DNA of 64,000 nucleotides from Campylobacter concisus (GCF_902460845.1 NZ_CABPVS010000002.1:124001-188000); one strand, 5' to 3'; positions 11,108 through 20,589 are shown, counted from the first letter of the stretch. Made by a program: numbers and translations. Notes: a model not told the origin generated them from the letters alone.

Positions 11108-13246
11108 ATGCATAGTGATAAGATAAAAGATGAGTTGCTTCAATGTTTGGTTATTTTTACCAAGCTCCATAATAATCCATACAGTGCCGATGCTTTAACT
11201 ATTGGCTTGCCAGTAAAAGATGGCGATGAGATTGAGCTTTTTTCACTTAAAAGCTCAAGGTCTTTATTTTCTCGTGCTGCTTCTCGTGCTGGCTTTGCTT
11301 CTACTCTTGTAAGAAAAGATCTTGAACAAATCTCTCCTTTAGTTTTACCTTGCATTTTAATGCTTAGAGGCAAAAAAGCTTGCATCTTGCAATCTTTTAG
11401 TAAAGATAAAAAGACAGCAAATATCATAACACCAGAACTTTCAACTGGTACTAGCACGATAGAAATAAGTAAATTAAAAGAAGAATATTTAGGCTATGCA
11501 TACTATCTAAAGCGCGAGTTTGTTCCAGAGGATACTAGCTCAACAAAGCTAATTGATGCTGGCAATGACCACTGGTTTTGGGGAACTCTAAAACGTTCAA
11601 AAAAGATTTATTTTGATGTTGTTCTTGCAAGTTTTATTATAAATTTATTTGTTCTTGCTAGTCCACTTTTTACGATGAACGTATATGACCGTGTCGTGCC
11701 AAATAATGCGGTTGAGACACTTTGGGTCTTGGCACTTGGTGTAAGTGTAGTTTATGGCATAGATCTTTTTTTAAAATTTGTAAGATCATATTTTCTTGAG
11801 ATTGCTGGCAAAAAGAGTGACATCATAATGAGCTCTATTTTATTTGAGCGCGTTATGGATATGAAATTTAGCAATAAACCAAAATCTGTTGGTTCATTCG
11901 CTAGTAATCTAAAAGAGTTTGATACGGTTAGAAATTTCTTCTCATCAGCCTCATTGGCAGCCATTGTCGATCTTCCATTTGCGATCATTTTCTTGATAGT
12001 TACTTATTTTATAGGAAGCTATATCGTACTTGTGCCGATTGTTATTATGATAGCTATTTTATGTTATACGTTTTTTATAAAAGATCCACTTCAAAATGCT
12101 ATTAAGAGTACATTTGAGGCTTCGGCTATAAAAAATGGAATTTTAATAGAGAGCCTTAGTAGTCTTGAGACTATCAAAACTCTTGGTGCTAGTGGCCATA
12201 TACAATGGAACTGGGAAGAGGCAACTGGTGAGATAGCAAATAGAAGCATTAAATCAAAAATTATCACAACTTCGATAACCACTGTTACATCTTTTTTAGT
12301 GCAATTAAATACTATTGCCATCATCGTTCTTGGCGTCTATATGATACAAGATACACATCTTACAATGGGTGGTCTTATCGCTGCGGTTATGCTTAGCTCT
12401 CGTGCTATCGCTCCTATGGGACAGGTAGCCTCACTTGCTGCAAATTTTGAGCAGACAAAAACAGCATATCAAAGTCTTAGTAAGATTATGCAAATGCCTG
12501 TTGAAAGGCCAGAAGGCAAAAAATTTGTTAGAAGAAATTCTTTTGATGGAAAGATTGAGTTTAAGAATGTAAGCTTTACATATCCAGATACCACAAAGGG
12601 TTCGCTTGATAGGATAAATTTTGTTATTCAGCCAGGTGAAAAAGTTGGCATTATAGGCAAAAATGGCTCTGGAAAAACTACTTTACAAAAGCTCATTTTG
12701 GGACTTTACTCACCAACTGAGGGCTCAGTGCTAATCGATGGTATTGATATTAATCAAATTGATCCAGCCGATCTTAGGAGAAACATTGGCTACGTTCCGC
12801 AAGATGTTGTACTTTTTAAAGGAACGGTTAGAGAAAATATTGTTCAAAAAGCGCCATATGTTGATGATATTCAGATTATAAAAGCAGCTAAAGTAAGCGG
12901 AGTTGATGAATATGTAAATGCCCATCCACTTGGATTTGACATGCCAGTCTTTGAAAGAGGTGACGGCATAAGTGGCGGACAGCGTCAAAGCATAGCTGTG
13001 GCTAGGGCATTTTTGCTAGATAGTCCTATTATTTTGCTTGATGAGCCAACAAATTCTCTTGATAATACAGTTGAAAATAAGTTAAAAATAAATTTAAAGA
13101 CAAATACAGCAAATAAAACGATGCTGCTTGTTACACATAGGACGTCGATGCTAGATCTTGTTGATAGACTTATAGTTATGGATAATGGCAAAATTTTATT
13201 GGACGGACCAAGAGATGAAGTTTTAGCAAGACTTAGTGGGAAGTGA
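11108..13246 (+). CDS. Type I secretion ABC transporter with C39-like domain (LapB type)
   Basis: The 712-aa inner-membrane exporter pumps an unfolded substrate through the HlyD adaptor and TolC channel using ATP. Residues 1-140 form a peptidase C39-like domain. The typical LLQCLVIFTKLHNNPYSAD start resembles LapB/HlyB-type exporters that do not cleave a GG leader, because the canonical catalytic context is absent. Six membrane helices follow. The ATPase has Walker A GKNGSGKTT, signature SGGQRQS, Walker B IILLDEPTNSLD and H-loop THRTS. It starts 3 bp after the lapD-like stop. Confidence 0.92.
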   Translation: MHSDKIKDELLQCLVIFTKLHNNPYSADALTIGLPVKDGDEIELFSLKSSRSLFSRAASRAGFASTLVRKDLEQISPLVLPCILMLRGKKACILQSFSKDKKTANIITPELSTGTSTIEISKLKEEYLGYAYYLKREFVPEDTSSTKLIDAGNDHWFWGTLKRSKKIYFDVVLASFIINLFVLASPLFTMNVYDRVVPNNAVETLWVLALGVSVVYGIDLFLKFVRSYFLEIAGKKSDIIMSSILFERVMDMKFSNKPKSVGSFASNLKEFDTVRNFFSSASLAAIVDLPFAIIFLIVTYFIGSYIVLVPIVIMIAILCYTFFIKDPLQNAIKSTFEASAIKNGILIESLSSLETIKTLGASGHIQWNWEEATGEIANRSIKSKIITTSITTVTSFLVQLNTIAIIVLGVYMIQDTHLTMGGLIAAVMLSSRAIAPMGQVASLAANFEQTKTAYQSLSKIMQMPVERPEGKKFVRRNSFDGKIEFKNVSFTYPDTTKGSLDRINFVIQPGEKVGIIGKNGSGKTTLQKLILGLYSPTEGSVLIDGIDINQIDPADLRRNIGYVPQDVVLFKGTVRENIVQKAPYVDDIQIIKAAKVSGVDEYVNAHPLGFDMPVFERGDGISGGQRQSIAVARAFLLDSPIILLDEPTNSLDNTVENKLKINLKTNTANKTMLLVTHRTSMLDLVDRLIVMDNGKILLDGPRDEVLARLSGK

Positions 13247-13248
13247 TC

Positions 13249-14715
13249 ATGCAAGAAGATATCAAGAATAAACAAAATGAAAATCCAAAAACTGAAAAAA
13301 GATTAATTTCTGAAAATAACATAAAAGAACAAGAAGAAGCTAGTAATAAAATTTTAAATAGCGTAGATGATATAAAGTCGAATCTTCAAACAAAAAATTA
13401 TGATGCTTATGATTTGAAATTTATGTCAAGTCTTTCTGAGGCTGTTTTGGCTAAAGCCCCATCTACATCTAAAAAGATACTCTATACGGTTGCTATAACT
13501 ATGTTTTGGCTTCTTGTTTGGGCCTCTTGGGCACAAATAGATGAGATTACAAGAGGCAGTGGTAAAATCATCCCATCTGGAAAAAACCAAGCGATACAAA
13601 ATCTCGAAGGCGGTATAGTCGATCAAATTTTTGTAAAAGAGGGTGATGAGGTTAAGAAAGATCAAATTCTAATAAGGCTAGATAATAAAAATTTTACGAG
13701 TAGTTATGGTGAGTCAAAACTAAGACTTGATGAACTTCAAGCAAAATTTATGAGGCTTGACGCTGAAGCCAATGATAAAGAATTTGACTATAACGAAACA
13801 AGAGATGCCAACAATAGCAAGGCCGTAAGATACGAGATAAGCTTGCACAACTCAAACATCGATCACTTAAATGAGCAAATAGGAATTCTAACAGAGCAGA
13901 TCCATCAACGCCAAAGTGAGCTAAATGAGCTTAGAAATAAAATTTCTCAAACTCAAAATAGCTACAACCTTGTTTTAAAAGAAAAAGCTATCATGGAGCC
14001 TATCTTTAAAAAAGGTCTTGTTAGCGAGGTCGAGTATATCCAGCTTCAAAGACGCGTAAATGACCTAAAAGGCGAGCTTGACGCAGCCGTTCTTGCTGTG
14101 CCAAGAGTTGAATCAACTATAAAAGAAGCTAAAAATAAGATCGAAGAAGCAAAACTTGCATTTAAAAATAATGCAAAAAAAGAGCTAAATGAAGTTTCAG
14201 CAGAGATCGCAAGGATAAATGAATCACAAATCAGTCTAAGTGATAGAGTGGAAAGAACATATGTAAGATCTCCAGTAAATGGTATCGTCAGCAAAATGAT
14301 GGTTCATACCGTATCAGGAGTTATCAAGCCTGGTGAAAATATTGCCGAGATCGTTCCTCTTGAGGATAAACTGGTTGCCGAAGTAAAAGTAAAACCAGCC
14401 GATGTTGCGTTTTTGAGGCCTGGGCTTGATACGATGGTTAAATTTACGGCCTATGATTTTAGTATTTACGGTGGTTTAAAAGGCAAAGTAACGCAGATTA
14501 GTGCCGATACAGAGACTAATGAAAAAACTGGCGAGAGCTATTATTTGGTCAGGATAGAAACTGAGAAAAATTATCTTGGTAGCGAAGAAAAGCCACTTAG
14601 GATAAAAGTTGGTATGATAGTCTCAGCTGATATCATTACCGGCAAAAAGACAATACTTGATTATTTATTAAAGCCTATTTTAAAGGCAAAACAAAATGCC
14701 TTAACGGAGAGGTAA
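13249..14715 (+). CDS. HlyD-family type I secretion periplasmic adaptor
   Basis: The adaptor links the ABC exporter to the outer-membrane channel. The 488-aa protein has a charged cytoplasmic N-terminus (about 1-70), one membrane helix (about 80-95, TMFWLLVWASWAQIDEI), a lipoyl half-motif near residue 120 (GGIVDQIFVKEGDEV), a long coiled coil (about 150-320), the second lipoyl half (VRSPVNGIVSKMMV) and a beta-barrel. A GTG two codons upstream (13243) is possible. I prefer the ATG at 13249 because it suits the GGGAAG-like RBS better. Confidence 0.92.
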   Translation: MQEDIKNKQNENPKTEKRLISENNIKEQEEASNKILNSVDDIKSNLQTKNYDAYDLKFMSSLSEAVLAKAPSTSKKILYTVAITMFWLLVWASWAQIDEITRGSGKIIPSGKNQAIQNLEGGIVDQIFVKEGDEVKKDQILIRLDNKNFTSSYGESKLRLDELQAKFMRLDAEANDKEFDYNETRDANNSKAVRYEISLHNSNIDHLNEQIGILTEQIHQRQSELNELRNKISQTQNSYNLVLKEKAIMEPIFKKGLVSEVEYIQLQRRVNDLKGELDAAVLAVPRVESTIKEAKNKIEEAKLAFKNNAKKELNEVSAEIARINESQISLSDRVERTYVRSPVNGIVSKMMVHTVSGVIKPGENIAEIVPLEDKLVAEVKVKPADVAFLRPGLDTMVKFTAYDFSIYGGLKGKVTQISADTETNEKTGESYYLVRIETEKNYLGSEEKPLRIKVGMIVSADIITGKKTILDYLLKPILKAKQNALTER

Positions 14716-15206
14716 TGGGCAAGATCGCTTTTTATGATAAGAAATTTGGTGAATACGATATTGAAAAATTTCAAAATTTACAAAATTTCTATCTCGTAAA
14801 AGATGATCATTGCTGCGATATAGTTAATGATGAAATTGAACGATTTAAATTTAGTGATTGTGAAATAGATTTTTTACGATTAGTAGATGTTGCTAGTAGA
14901 CATAAAAAACTATTTGAAAGTATAAAAATTCAAGATGATATAGTAAGAAGCATTAAAATTTTAATAAAAGGCTTTGACCAGAGTTTGGATAAATTTGACT
15001 TTGATCCTGGAATTTTAAATTTAAATACTCCTTATAAATATGCTATATCACAAGATTTTTTTGAAATGACTATTTTTTTAGAAGAAAAATCCTCAGTGGT
15101 TACTAAATTTTTCTCATCAATAGATTACAAGATACACAAAAATGGCGAAAGTCGTCACGTAGAATTTTTTATAAATAGTAAAAAAATTTATGAAAGAATC
15201 ATATAA
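14715..15206 (+). CDS. Hypothetical protein, 163 aa, in the secretion operon
   Basis: I do not recognise this protein. It is soluble, acidic and aromatic-rich. It has no signal peptide or membrane segment, and a Cys-Cys pair (DDHCCDIVND, about residue 34). Its start codon overlaps the stop of the HlyD gene by one nucleotide and has a GAGAGG RBS, so it is translated with the exporter. It could be a cytoplasmic accessory or regulator of secretion, but nothing in the sequence decides this. Confidence 0.75.
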   Translation: MGKIAFYDKKFGEYDIEKFQNLQNFYLVKDDHCCDIVNDEIERFKFSDCEIDFLRLVDVASRHKKLFESIKIQDDIVRSIKILIKGFDQSLDKFDFDPGILNLNTPYKYAISQDFFEMTIFLEEKSSVVTKFFSSIDYKIHKNGESRHVEFFINSKKIYERII

Positions 15207-15224
15207 ATAATCCAAGGAAAGGTA

Positions 15225-15863
15225 ATGCAAGTTATTTTATTTACACAAAATAGTGCATTAAACAATATTTGGAGAAGCTATTTTACTGGCAATAGCGATG
15301 TGAAATTTATACATAATAGAAAAGAGTTTTTTTCTCATATAAATGATGATGTTGATATTATAGGCATTGATATTGATGTTTTTAAAGATAATATTGATGA
15401 TGTTATAAAAAATATAATTGAAAAATCCCCAAATATAAAAATACTCATACTCTCAAATAGGCCAACGATAAACGAAGGCAAGCATCTGCTTACGCTTGGA
15501 ATCAAGGGCTATGCAAATTCTCACATGAGAAAGACTCACTTTGAAGATGCTTTTGAAACTATTTTCAATGGAAATATATGGCTTTACCAAGAATTTGTTC
15601 AGGCAATGATTAGTGAGCTAACCGGCTCATATATTAATAGCGAAAGTGAAAAGGTAGACAAAAAGACCGACCTCTCTGAGCTTAGTTCAAGGGAAAGAGA
15701 AATTGCAGATTTAATCTATCAGGGTCTAACAAATAATGAAATTTCAGAAAAAACAGGCATTACACTAAGAACAGTCAAAGCACATACAAGCTCGATTTAT
15801 AGTAAGTTAAATGTAAAGGATAGAATAGGGCTTGTGCTTTTGATGAAGCAGCTCGACGCATAA
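15225..15863 (+). CDS. NarL/LuxR-type response regulator with atypical receiver
   Basis: The 212-aa protein has a receiver-like domain (about 1-120) and a C-terminal GerE/LuxR helix-turn-helix (about 145-208: LSSREREIADLIYQGLTNNE, then TLRTVKAHTSSIYSKLNV). The end of strand 1, normally an acidic pair, reads LFTQNSALN. A candidate phospho-acceptor remains in IIGIDIDVF, and the later lysine fits GIKGY. Phosphorylation may therefore be weak or absent. No histidine kinase is adjacent. RBS AAGGAAAGG precedes the ATG. As last gene of the secretion run it may control that operon or its unseen substrate. Confidence 0.85.
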   Translation: MQVILFTQNSALNNIWRSYFTGNSDVKFIHNRKEFFSHINDDVDIIGIDIDVFKDNIDDVIKNIIEKSPNIKILILSNRPTINEGKHLLTLGIKGYANSHMRKTHFEDAFETIFNGNIWLYQEFVQAMISELTGSYINSESEKVDKKTDLSELSSREREIADLIYQGLTNNEISEKTGITLRTVKAHTSSIYSKLNVKDRIGLVLLMKQLDA

Positions 15864-16000
15864 AATCTTGACTTATTTTTTAAAAATTAAGATTCTTCTT
15901 CAAAAACTATAAATTTTTATACATCCGCTCATAACAAATACATACACAACTTTTACTAGCTGAAGAATACAATAAATATAAAATTCTCAAATAAAAAATG

Positions 16001-16036
16001 ATTTGCTAAAATCTTAAATAAAAAATTCTAGCAAAT
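16001..16036. repeat. short inverted repeat between convergent genes
   Basis: ATTTGCTA (16001-16008) and TAGCAAAT (16029-16036) can form an 8-bp stem between the regulator gene and the convergent 82-aa gene. The remainder of 15864-16068 is AT-rich and shows no gene. Confidence 0.35.
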
Positions 16037-16068
16037 TTATTAATAGCCGAGATAAGAAATCAGAAACT

Positions 16069-16317
16069 TTAGTCTTCCAAATCGATATCTACTTTTTCAA
16101 CATTTGTTATGATGTCTTTTGTATTTTTTTCGATATCGTGTTTATTTTTTTCAATAAGTGATCTATTTTGTCCAATCAAATCCCTATTTTCCTTAATACC
16201 ATCACTATTTTGTTCAATTAATTTGCTAAGAGTTGATATTCTTTTTTCATAACGTATCATTAGAAAATAAATTACGTAAATTAGTAATAAAATTATCGCC
16301 CAAGGTAAAAATTGCAT
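16069..16317 (-). CDS. Small membrane-anchored heptad-repeat protein, 82 aa
   Basis: The protein has one N-terminal membrane helix (about 5-22), a basic turn (RYEKR), then a coiled coil. From about residue 34 it contains six successive heptads of the form IxxNxxx (IEQNSDG, IKENRDL, IGQNRSL, IEKNKHD, IEKNTKD, IITNVEK). Isoleucine probably sits at position a and asparagine at d, a pattern known from trimeric coiled-coil stalks. Function is unknown. It stands alone on the minus strand. The 236 bp from 16318 to the tRNA cluster hold only AT-rich sequence plus the tRNA promoter. Confidence 0.7.
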   Translation of the reverse strand: MQFLPWAIILLLIYVIYFLMIRYEKRISTLSKLIEQNSDGIKENRDLIGQNRSLIEKNKHDIEKNTKDIITNVEKVDIDLED

Positions 16318-16504
16318 ATTAAATCCTTATATATTTTTTGTAATTATAGAAATTTTAGCTTTTAAAAAAAATAAAACTATAAAAATTATACATTTTTCAT
16401 AAATGCTTAATGATGTATTATGAATTTAAATCTAATAAAAATTTGTATTCTTAAATGGCTGTATTTTATAATTTTAATTTTTATGAAAATTTTTTAAATT
16501 TCCC

Positions 16505-16533
16505 TTGACTTTTACATTGTTTTGATATATAAT
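16505..16533 (+). promoter_or_regulatory. near-consensus sigma-70 promoter of the tRNA cluster
   Basis: TTGACT (16505-16510) and TATAAT (16528-16533) are separated by exactly 17 bp, with the first tRNA starting 20 bp after the -10. A good -35 box is unusual among the other promoters in this window, consistent with a strong stable-RNA promoter. Confidence 0.8.
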
Positions 16534-16553
16534 TGCCACTTCACAAAACAGGT

Positions 16554-16629
16554 GCTGGTGTAGCTCAGTTGGTAGAGCTACTGCCTTGTAAGCAGTGGGT
16601 CGGCGGTTCAAGTCCGTTCACCAGCTCCA
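16554..16629 (+). tRNA. tRNA-Thr(TGT)
   Basis: The 76-nt cloverleaf has acceptor arms GCTGGTG/CACCAGC, a T-loop GTTCAAGTC, anticodon TGT at 16587-16589, and an encoded CCA end. It reads ACA and, by wobble, ACG. First gene of the tRNA-tuf cluster. Confidence 0.97.
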
Positions 16630-16683
16630 TTTTTTGTAACAGTGTTTGACCAGAAAATACCAAAATAGTTTATTAATGTTTAA

Positions 16684-16768
<85 letters not shown>

Positions 16769-16775
16769 TTGTTAT

Positions 16776-16852
16776 GCGGGAGTAGCTCAGTTGGCTAGAG
16801 CATCAGCCTTCCAAGCTGAGGGTCGCGGGTTCGAGCCCCGTTTCCCGCTCCA
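16776..16852 (+). tRNA. tRNA-Gly(TCC)
   Basis: The 77-nt tRNA has acceptor GCGGGAG paired with TTCCCGC (one G-T pair), anticodon TCC at 16810-16812 and encoded CCA. It lies 7 bp after tRNA-Tyr. Confidence 0.97.
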
Positions 16853-16978
16853 AAATTTGGGAAAATAAACTGGGAGCTGTATCTAGATTTTACTAAACAC
16901 AGTTATTCCTTACTTTATTTTCAAAATTTTTAGTTGTTTGTATTATTTAATTGGAATCATCTCTGCCAAGCGTTTTTC

Positions 16979-17053
<75 letters not shown>

Positions 17054-17126
17054 CTGGTTAATATGATTTTATTATGATTATACAAATTTGGTAAGAAAAA
17101 GACATATATCACATACGGAGGAAAAG

Positions 17127-18326
17127 ATGGCTAAAGAAAAATTTTCACGTAACAAGCCGCACGTAAACATAGGTACTATTGGTCACGTAGATCATGGTAA
17201 AACTACATTAACAGCTGCAATATCTGCTGTTCTTTCACGCAAAGGACTTGCTGAGCTAAAAGATTATGATAATATTGATAATGCTCCAGAAGAAAAAGAG
17301 CGTGGTATTACAATTGCTACTTCACATATTGAGTACGAGACAGAGAAACGCCACTATGCTCACGTTGACTGCCCTGGTCACGCCGACTATGTAAAAAATA
17401 TGATTACAGGTGCTGCACAAATGGATGGAGCTATTCTGGTTGTTTCTGCAGCTGATGGCCCAATGCCACAAACTAGAGAGCATATTTTGTTATCACGCCA
17501 AGTTGGTGTTCCATACATTGTTGTTTTTATGAACAAAGCTGATATGGTTGATGATGCTGAGCTTCTTGAATTGGTTGAAATGGAAATCCGCGAATTACTT
17601 AATGAGTATAATTTTCCAGGCGATGATACACCTATTGTTTCTGGTTCAGCACTTAAAGCTCTTGAAGAGGCAAAAGCTGGTCAAGATGGCGAATGGTCAG
17701 CAAAAATTATGGAATTAATGGATGCAGTTGATAGCTATATTCCAACTCCAGTTCGTGCAACAGATAAAGACCTTCTTATGCCAATCGAAGATGTTTTTTC
17801 GATTTCAGGTCGTGGTACAGTTGTAACTGGTAGAATTGAAAAAGGTGTTATAAAGGTTGGTGACACAATTGAAATTGTTGGTATTAAGCCAACTCAAACA
17901 ACAACAGTTACTGGTGTTGAAATGTTTAGAAAAGAGATGGATCAAGGCGAAGCTGGTGATAATGTCGGCGTTCTTCTTCGTGGTACTAAGAAAGAGGATG
18001 TTGAGCGTGGTATGGTTCTTTGCAAGCCTAAATCAATTACCCCTCATACAAAATTTGAAGGCGAAGTCTACATCTTGACAAAAGAAGAAGGTGGTCGCCA
18101 TACTCCTTTCTTTAATAACTATAGACCACAATTCTACGTAAGAACAACTGATGTTACTGGTTCAATTACGCTTCCAGAAGGAACAGAGATGGTTATGCCA
18201 GGTGATAATGTAAGAATTTCTGTTGAATTGATTGCTCCAGTAGCACTTGAGGAAGGCACTCGTTTTGCTATCCGTGAAGGTGGTAGAACCGTTGGTTCAG
18301 GTGTTGTTTCAAAAATACTTGGTTAA
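17127..18326 (+). CDS. tuf: Elongation factor Tu
   Basis: EF-Tu delivers aminoacyl-tRNA to the ribosome as a GTP complex. The 399-aa protein begins [16 protein letters not shown], has the G1 loop GHVDHGKTT, the G3 region DCPGHADYV and NKAD, followed by the two beta-barrel domains. GGAGGA at 17117-17122 fixes the ATG at 17127; an in-frame upstream TTG is not needed. The arrangement tRNA-tuf-rpmG-tRNA-Trp-secE-nusG is an ancient conserved order. Confidence 0.99.
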   Translation: MAKEKFSRNKPHVNIGTIGHVDHGKTTLTAAISAVLSRKGLAELKDYDNIDNAPEEKERGITIATSHIEYETEKRHYAHVDCPGHADYVKNMITGAAQMDGAILVVSAADGPMPQTREHILLSRQVGVPYIVVFMNKADMVDDAELLELVEMEIRELLNEYNFPGDDTPIVSGSALKALEEAKAGQDGEWSAKIMELMDAVDSYIPTPVRATDKDLLMPIEDVFSISGRGTVVTGRIEKGVIKVGDTIEIVGIKPTQTTTVTGVEMFRKEMDQGEAGDNVGVLLRGTKKEDVERGMVLCKPKSITPHTKFEGEVYILTKEEGGRHTPFFNNYRPQFYVRTTDVTGSITLPEGTEMVMPGDNVRISVELIAPVALEEGTRFAIREGGRTVGSGVVSKILG

Positions 18327-18340
18327 TTTATAAAAATTTG

Positions 18341-18364
18341 TCAAAGGGAGGATATTCCCTTTGA
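18341..18364 (+). terminator. hairpin after tuf
   Basis: TCAAAGGGA and TCCCTTTGA form a perfect 9-bp stem with a 6-nt loop between tuf and rpmG. No T-run follows, so it may stabilise the abundant tuf mRNA or only partly terminate. Confidence 0.55.
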
Positions 18365-18383
18365 TATCTTGATAAGGACTTAT

Positions 18384-18542
18384 ATGAGAATTAAAATTGG
18401 TTTAAAATGCTCCGAAAGTGGTGATATAAATTATACAACAACAAAAAATAGTAAAACTACTACAGACAAAGTTGAGCTTAAAAAGTATTGCCCGAGATTA
18501 AAAAAACATACTATTCACAAAGAAGTTAAATTAAAAAGTTAA
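18384..18542 (+). CDS. rpmG: 50S ribosomal protein L33
   Basis: This 52-aa small basic protein of the large subunit reads [20 protein letters not shown] and ends [13 protein letters not shown]. It has the typical L33 phrase YCPRLKKHT. Only two cysteines remain (C9 and C36), so the zinc-binding four-cysteine form is not present. RBS AAGGAC precedes the ATG at 18384. The stop is 13 bp before tRNA-Trp. Confidence 0.93.
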   Translation: MRIKIGLKCSESGDINYTTTKNSKTTTDKVELKKYCPRLKKHTIHKEVKLKS

Positions 18543-18555
18543 TTAAGAAGCTATT

Positions 18556-18631
18556 AGGGCAATAGCTCCAACGGTAGAGCGCTGGATTCCAAATCCAATG
18601 GTTGGGGGTTCGAATCCCTCTTGCCCTGCCA
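18556..18631 (+). tRNA. tRNA-Trp(CCA)
   Basis: The 76-nt tRNA has acceptor AGGGCAA/TTGCCCT, anticodon CCA at 18589-18591, discriminator G and encoded CCA. It sits between rpmG and secE, as in many bacteria. Confidence 0.97.
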
Positions 18632-18648
18632 CGACTAAGGTTAAGATT

Positions 18649-18828
18649 ATGGAAAAAATTATAAATTATATTAGGCTTTCTAAATTGGAAATAATGAAGG
18701 TTATCTATCCTACAAAAGAACAAATTAGAAATGCTTTTTTTGCAGTTTTTATCGTAGTTGCTGTTGTATCACTTTTTTTAGCTCTTGTTGATGTTATTAT
18801 GTCCTTTGTTTTATCTAAAGTTATATGA
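18649..18828 (+). CDS. secE: Preprotein translocase subunit SecE
   Basis: SecE clamps the SecY channel. This is the short 59-aa, single-helix form. It has an amphipathic N-terminus (KIINYIRLSKLEIMKVIYPT, residues 3-22) with the conserved E and VxxPT-like turn, then one membrane helix (about 31-53). The ATG at 18649 lies 17 bp after tRNA-Trp. The upstream frame extending through the tRNA is spurious. It is followed 15 bp later by nusG. Confidence 0.93.
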   Translation: MEKIINYIRLSKLEIMKVIYPTKEQIRNAFFAVFIVVAVVSLFLALVDVIMSFVLSKVI

Positions 18829-18843
18829 TATAAGGAAAAAGTA

Positions 18844-19374
18844 ATGTCACATAAATGGTATGCTATACAGACTTACGCTGGAAGCGAAATGGCAGTAAAA
18901 AGAGGAATTGAAAATTTAGTAAAAGATCATGGAATAGAAGATCAACTAAAAGAAATTATAGTTCCTACAGAAGACGTAATAGAAATAAAAAATGGTAAGC
19001 AAAAAATCAACGAAAGAACTCTTTACCCAGGTTATGCTTTTGCGTGCTTAGATCTTGATACGGCTCTTTGGCACAGGATTCAATCTTTACCAAAAGTTGG
19101 ACGTTTTATTGGTGAGGCCAAAAAACCTACGCCATTATCTGAAAAAGATATAAATACTATTTTGGAAAAAGTTCAAAAAAGGGCTGCACCAAAACCTAAG
19201 ATATTCTTTGAGGATGGTGAGAGTGTTCGTATAACAGAAGGTCCTTTTGCTAACTTTACAGGTATTGTTGAAGAATATGACATGATACATGGTAAACTTA
19301 GACTTAATGTTTCTATTTTTGGTAGAAGTACCCCTGTTGATATTTTGTATTCACAAGTTGAGAAGATAATTTAA
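18844..19374 (+). CDS. nusG: Transcription termination/antitermination protein NusG
   Basis: NusG binds RNA polymerase, promotes processivity, and links it to Rho or ribosomes. The 176-aa protein has the N-terminal NGN domain ([29 protein letters not shown]), and a C-terminal KOW domain (about 123-176: [19 protein letters not shown]). The length is standard. It lies 10 bp upstream of rplK in the classic secE-nusG-rplKAJL order. Confidence 0.97.
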   Translation: MSHKWYAIQTYAGSEMAVKRGIENLVKDHGIEDQLKEIIVPTEDVIEIKNGKQKINERTLYPGYAFACLDLDTALWHRIQSLPKVGRFIGEAKKPTPLSEKDINTILEKVQKRAAPKPKIFFEDGESVRITEGPFANFTGIVEEYDMIHGKLRLNVSIFGRSTPVDILYSQVEKII

Positions 19375-19384
19375 GGAGCAAGAA

Positions 19385-19810
19385 ATGGCTAAAAAAGTTA
19401 TAGGTGAAATAAAATTACAAATTGCTGCAACAAAAGCAAATCCTAGTCCACCAGTTGGTCCAGCTCTTGGACAAAAAGGTGTTAATATTATGGAATTTTG
19501 TAAAGCCTTTAATGAAAGAACAAAAGACATGGTTGGGTTTAATATTCCAGTTGTTATAACTGTTTATGCTGATAAGAGTTTTACATTTATCACAAAACAG
19601 CCTCCTGCTACAGATCTTATTAAAAAGGCTGCAGGTATAACAAAAGGAACTGATAATCCTTTAAAAAATAAAGTAGGTAAATTAACAAAAGCTCAAGTTC
19701 TGGAAATAGTTGAGAAAAAACTTGTTGATTTGAATACAAATGATAAAGAGCAAGCAGCCAAGATTATTGCTGGCTCAGCTCGCTCAATGGGTGTCGAAGT
19801 AGTAGACTAA
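19385..19810 (+). CDS. rplK: 50S ribosomal protein L11
   Basis: L11 forms the GTPase-associated centre with 23S rRNA. The 141-aa protein has the N-terminal proline-rich segment [16 protein letters not shown] and the C-terminal RNA-binding end [25 protein letters not shown] precedes the ATG. It is in the nusG-rplKAJL cluster. Confidence 0.98.
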   Translation: MAKKVIGEIKLQIAATKANPSPPVGPALGQKGVNIMEFCKAFNERTKDMVGFNIPVVITVYADKSFTFITKQPPATDLIKKAAGITKGTDNPLKNKVGKLTKAQVLEIVEKKLVDLNTNDKEQAAKIIAGSARSMGVEVVD

Positions 19811-19869
19811 AGCCTTTACCGTCAGGTTGATTAGCAAAAGACGGAAGCAATATATATGCGGAGAAATTT

Positions 19870-20571
19870 ATGGGAAAAACTAGCAAGAGATTTCAAGAAT
19901 TGCTCAAAAAAGTAGAGCAAGATAAAATTTATAACCTTAGCGAGGCTATTGACACAGTTAAAACTCTGGCTTCTGCTAAATTTAATGAAACAGTTGAGAT
20001 CGCATTAAAATTAAATGTTGATCCAAGACATGCTGATCAAATGGTTCGTGGTTCAGTAGTTTTGCCAGCTGGTACAGGTAAAACTGTAAGAGTTGCTGTT
20101 ATTGCAAAAGATGCTAAAGCTGATGAGGCTAAAGCAGCTGGTGCTGATATTGTTGGTGCAGATGATTTAGTTGAAGATATTCAAAAAGGTATAATGAATT
20201 TTGATGTTCTTATAGCTACTCCAAATTTAATGGGCCTTGTAGGTAAGGTCGGTAGAATTTTAGGACCAAAAGGATTAATGCCAAATCCAAAAACTGGTAC
20301 AGTTACAATGGATGTTGCACAAGCAGTTAATAATGCAAAAAGTGGTCAAGTAAATTTCCGTGTTGATAAGCAAGGAAATATACATGCAGGCCTTGGTAAA
20401 GTTAATTTTACTAAAGAACAATTAAATGAAAATATTTCAACATTTATTAAAGCGATCAATAAACATAAGCCTGCAACTGCAAAGGGTAGATATGTTAAAA
20501 ATGCTTCGTTGTCTTTGACAATGAGCCCATCTATAGCTCTTGATACTCAAGAAGTTATGGACTTAAAATAA
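19870..20571 (+). CDS. rplA: 50S ribosomal protein L1
   Basis: L1 forms the mobile stalk that handles E-site tRNA and is a translational repressor of its own operon in other bacteria. The 233-aa protein has the signature [20 protein letters not shown]. The 59-bp gap before it contains a possible small hairpin (CCGTC ... GACGG, about 19819-19843) that could be an autoregulatory site, but this is a guess. Confidence 0.98.
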   Translation: MGKTSKRFQELLKKVEQDKIYNLSEAIDTVKTLASAKFNETVEIALKLNVDPRHADQMVRGSVVLPAGTGKTVRVAVIAKDAKADEAKAAGADIVGADDLVEDIQKGIMNFDVLIATPNLMGLVGKVGRILGPKGLMPNPKTGTVTMDVAQAVNNAKSGQVNFRVDKQGNIHAGLGKVNFTKEQLNENISTFIKAINKHKPATAKGRYVKNASLSLTMSPSIALDTQEVMDLK

Positions 20572-20589
20572 AACTAAAAATTAAAATTT

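Noticed and set aside
11108..11530. C39 domain of the exporter as an active leader peptidase
   Set aside because: The sequence around the cysteine (LLQCLVIF) does not match the DCGxACL-type active site, so it is taken as a C39-like substrate-binding domain.
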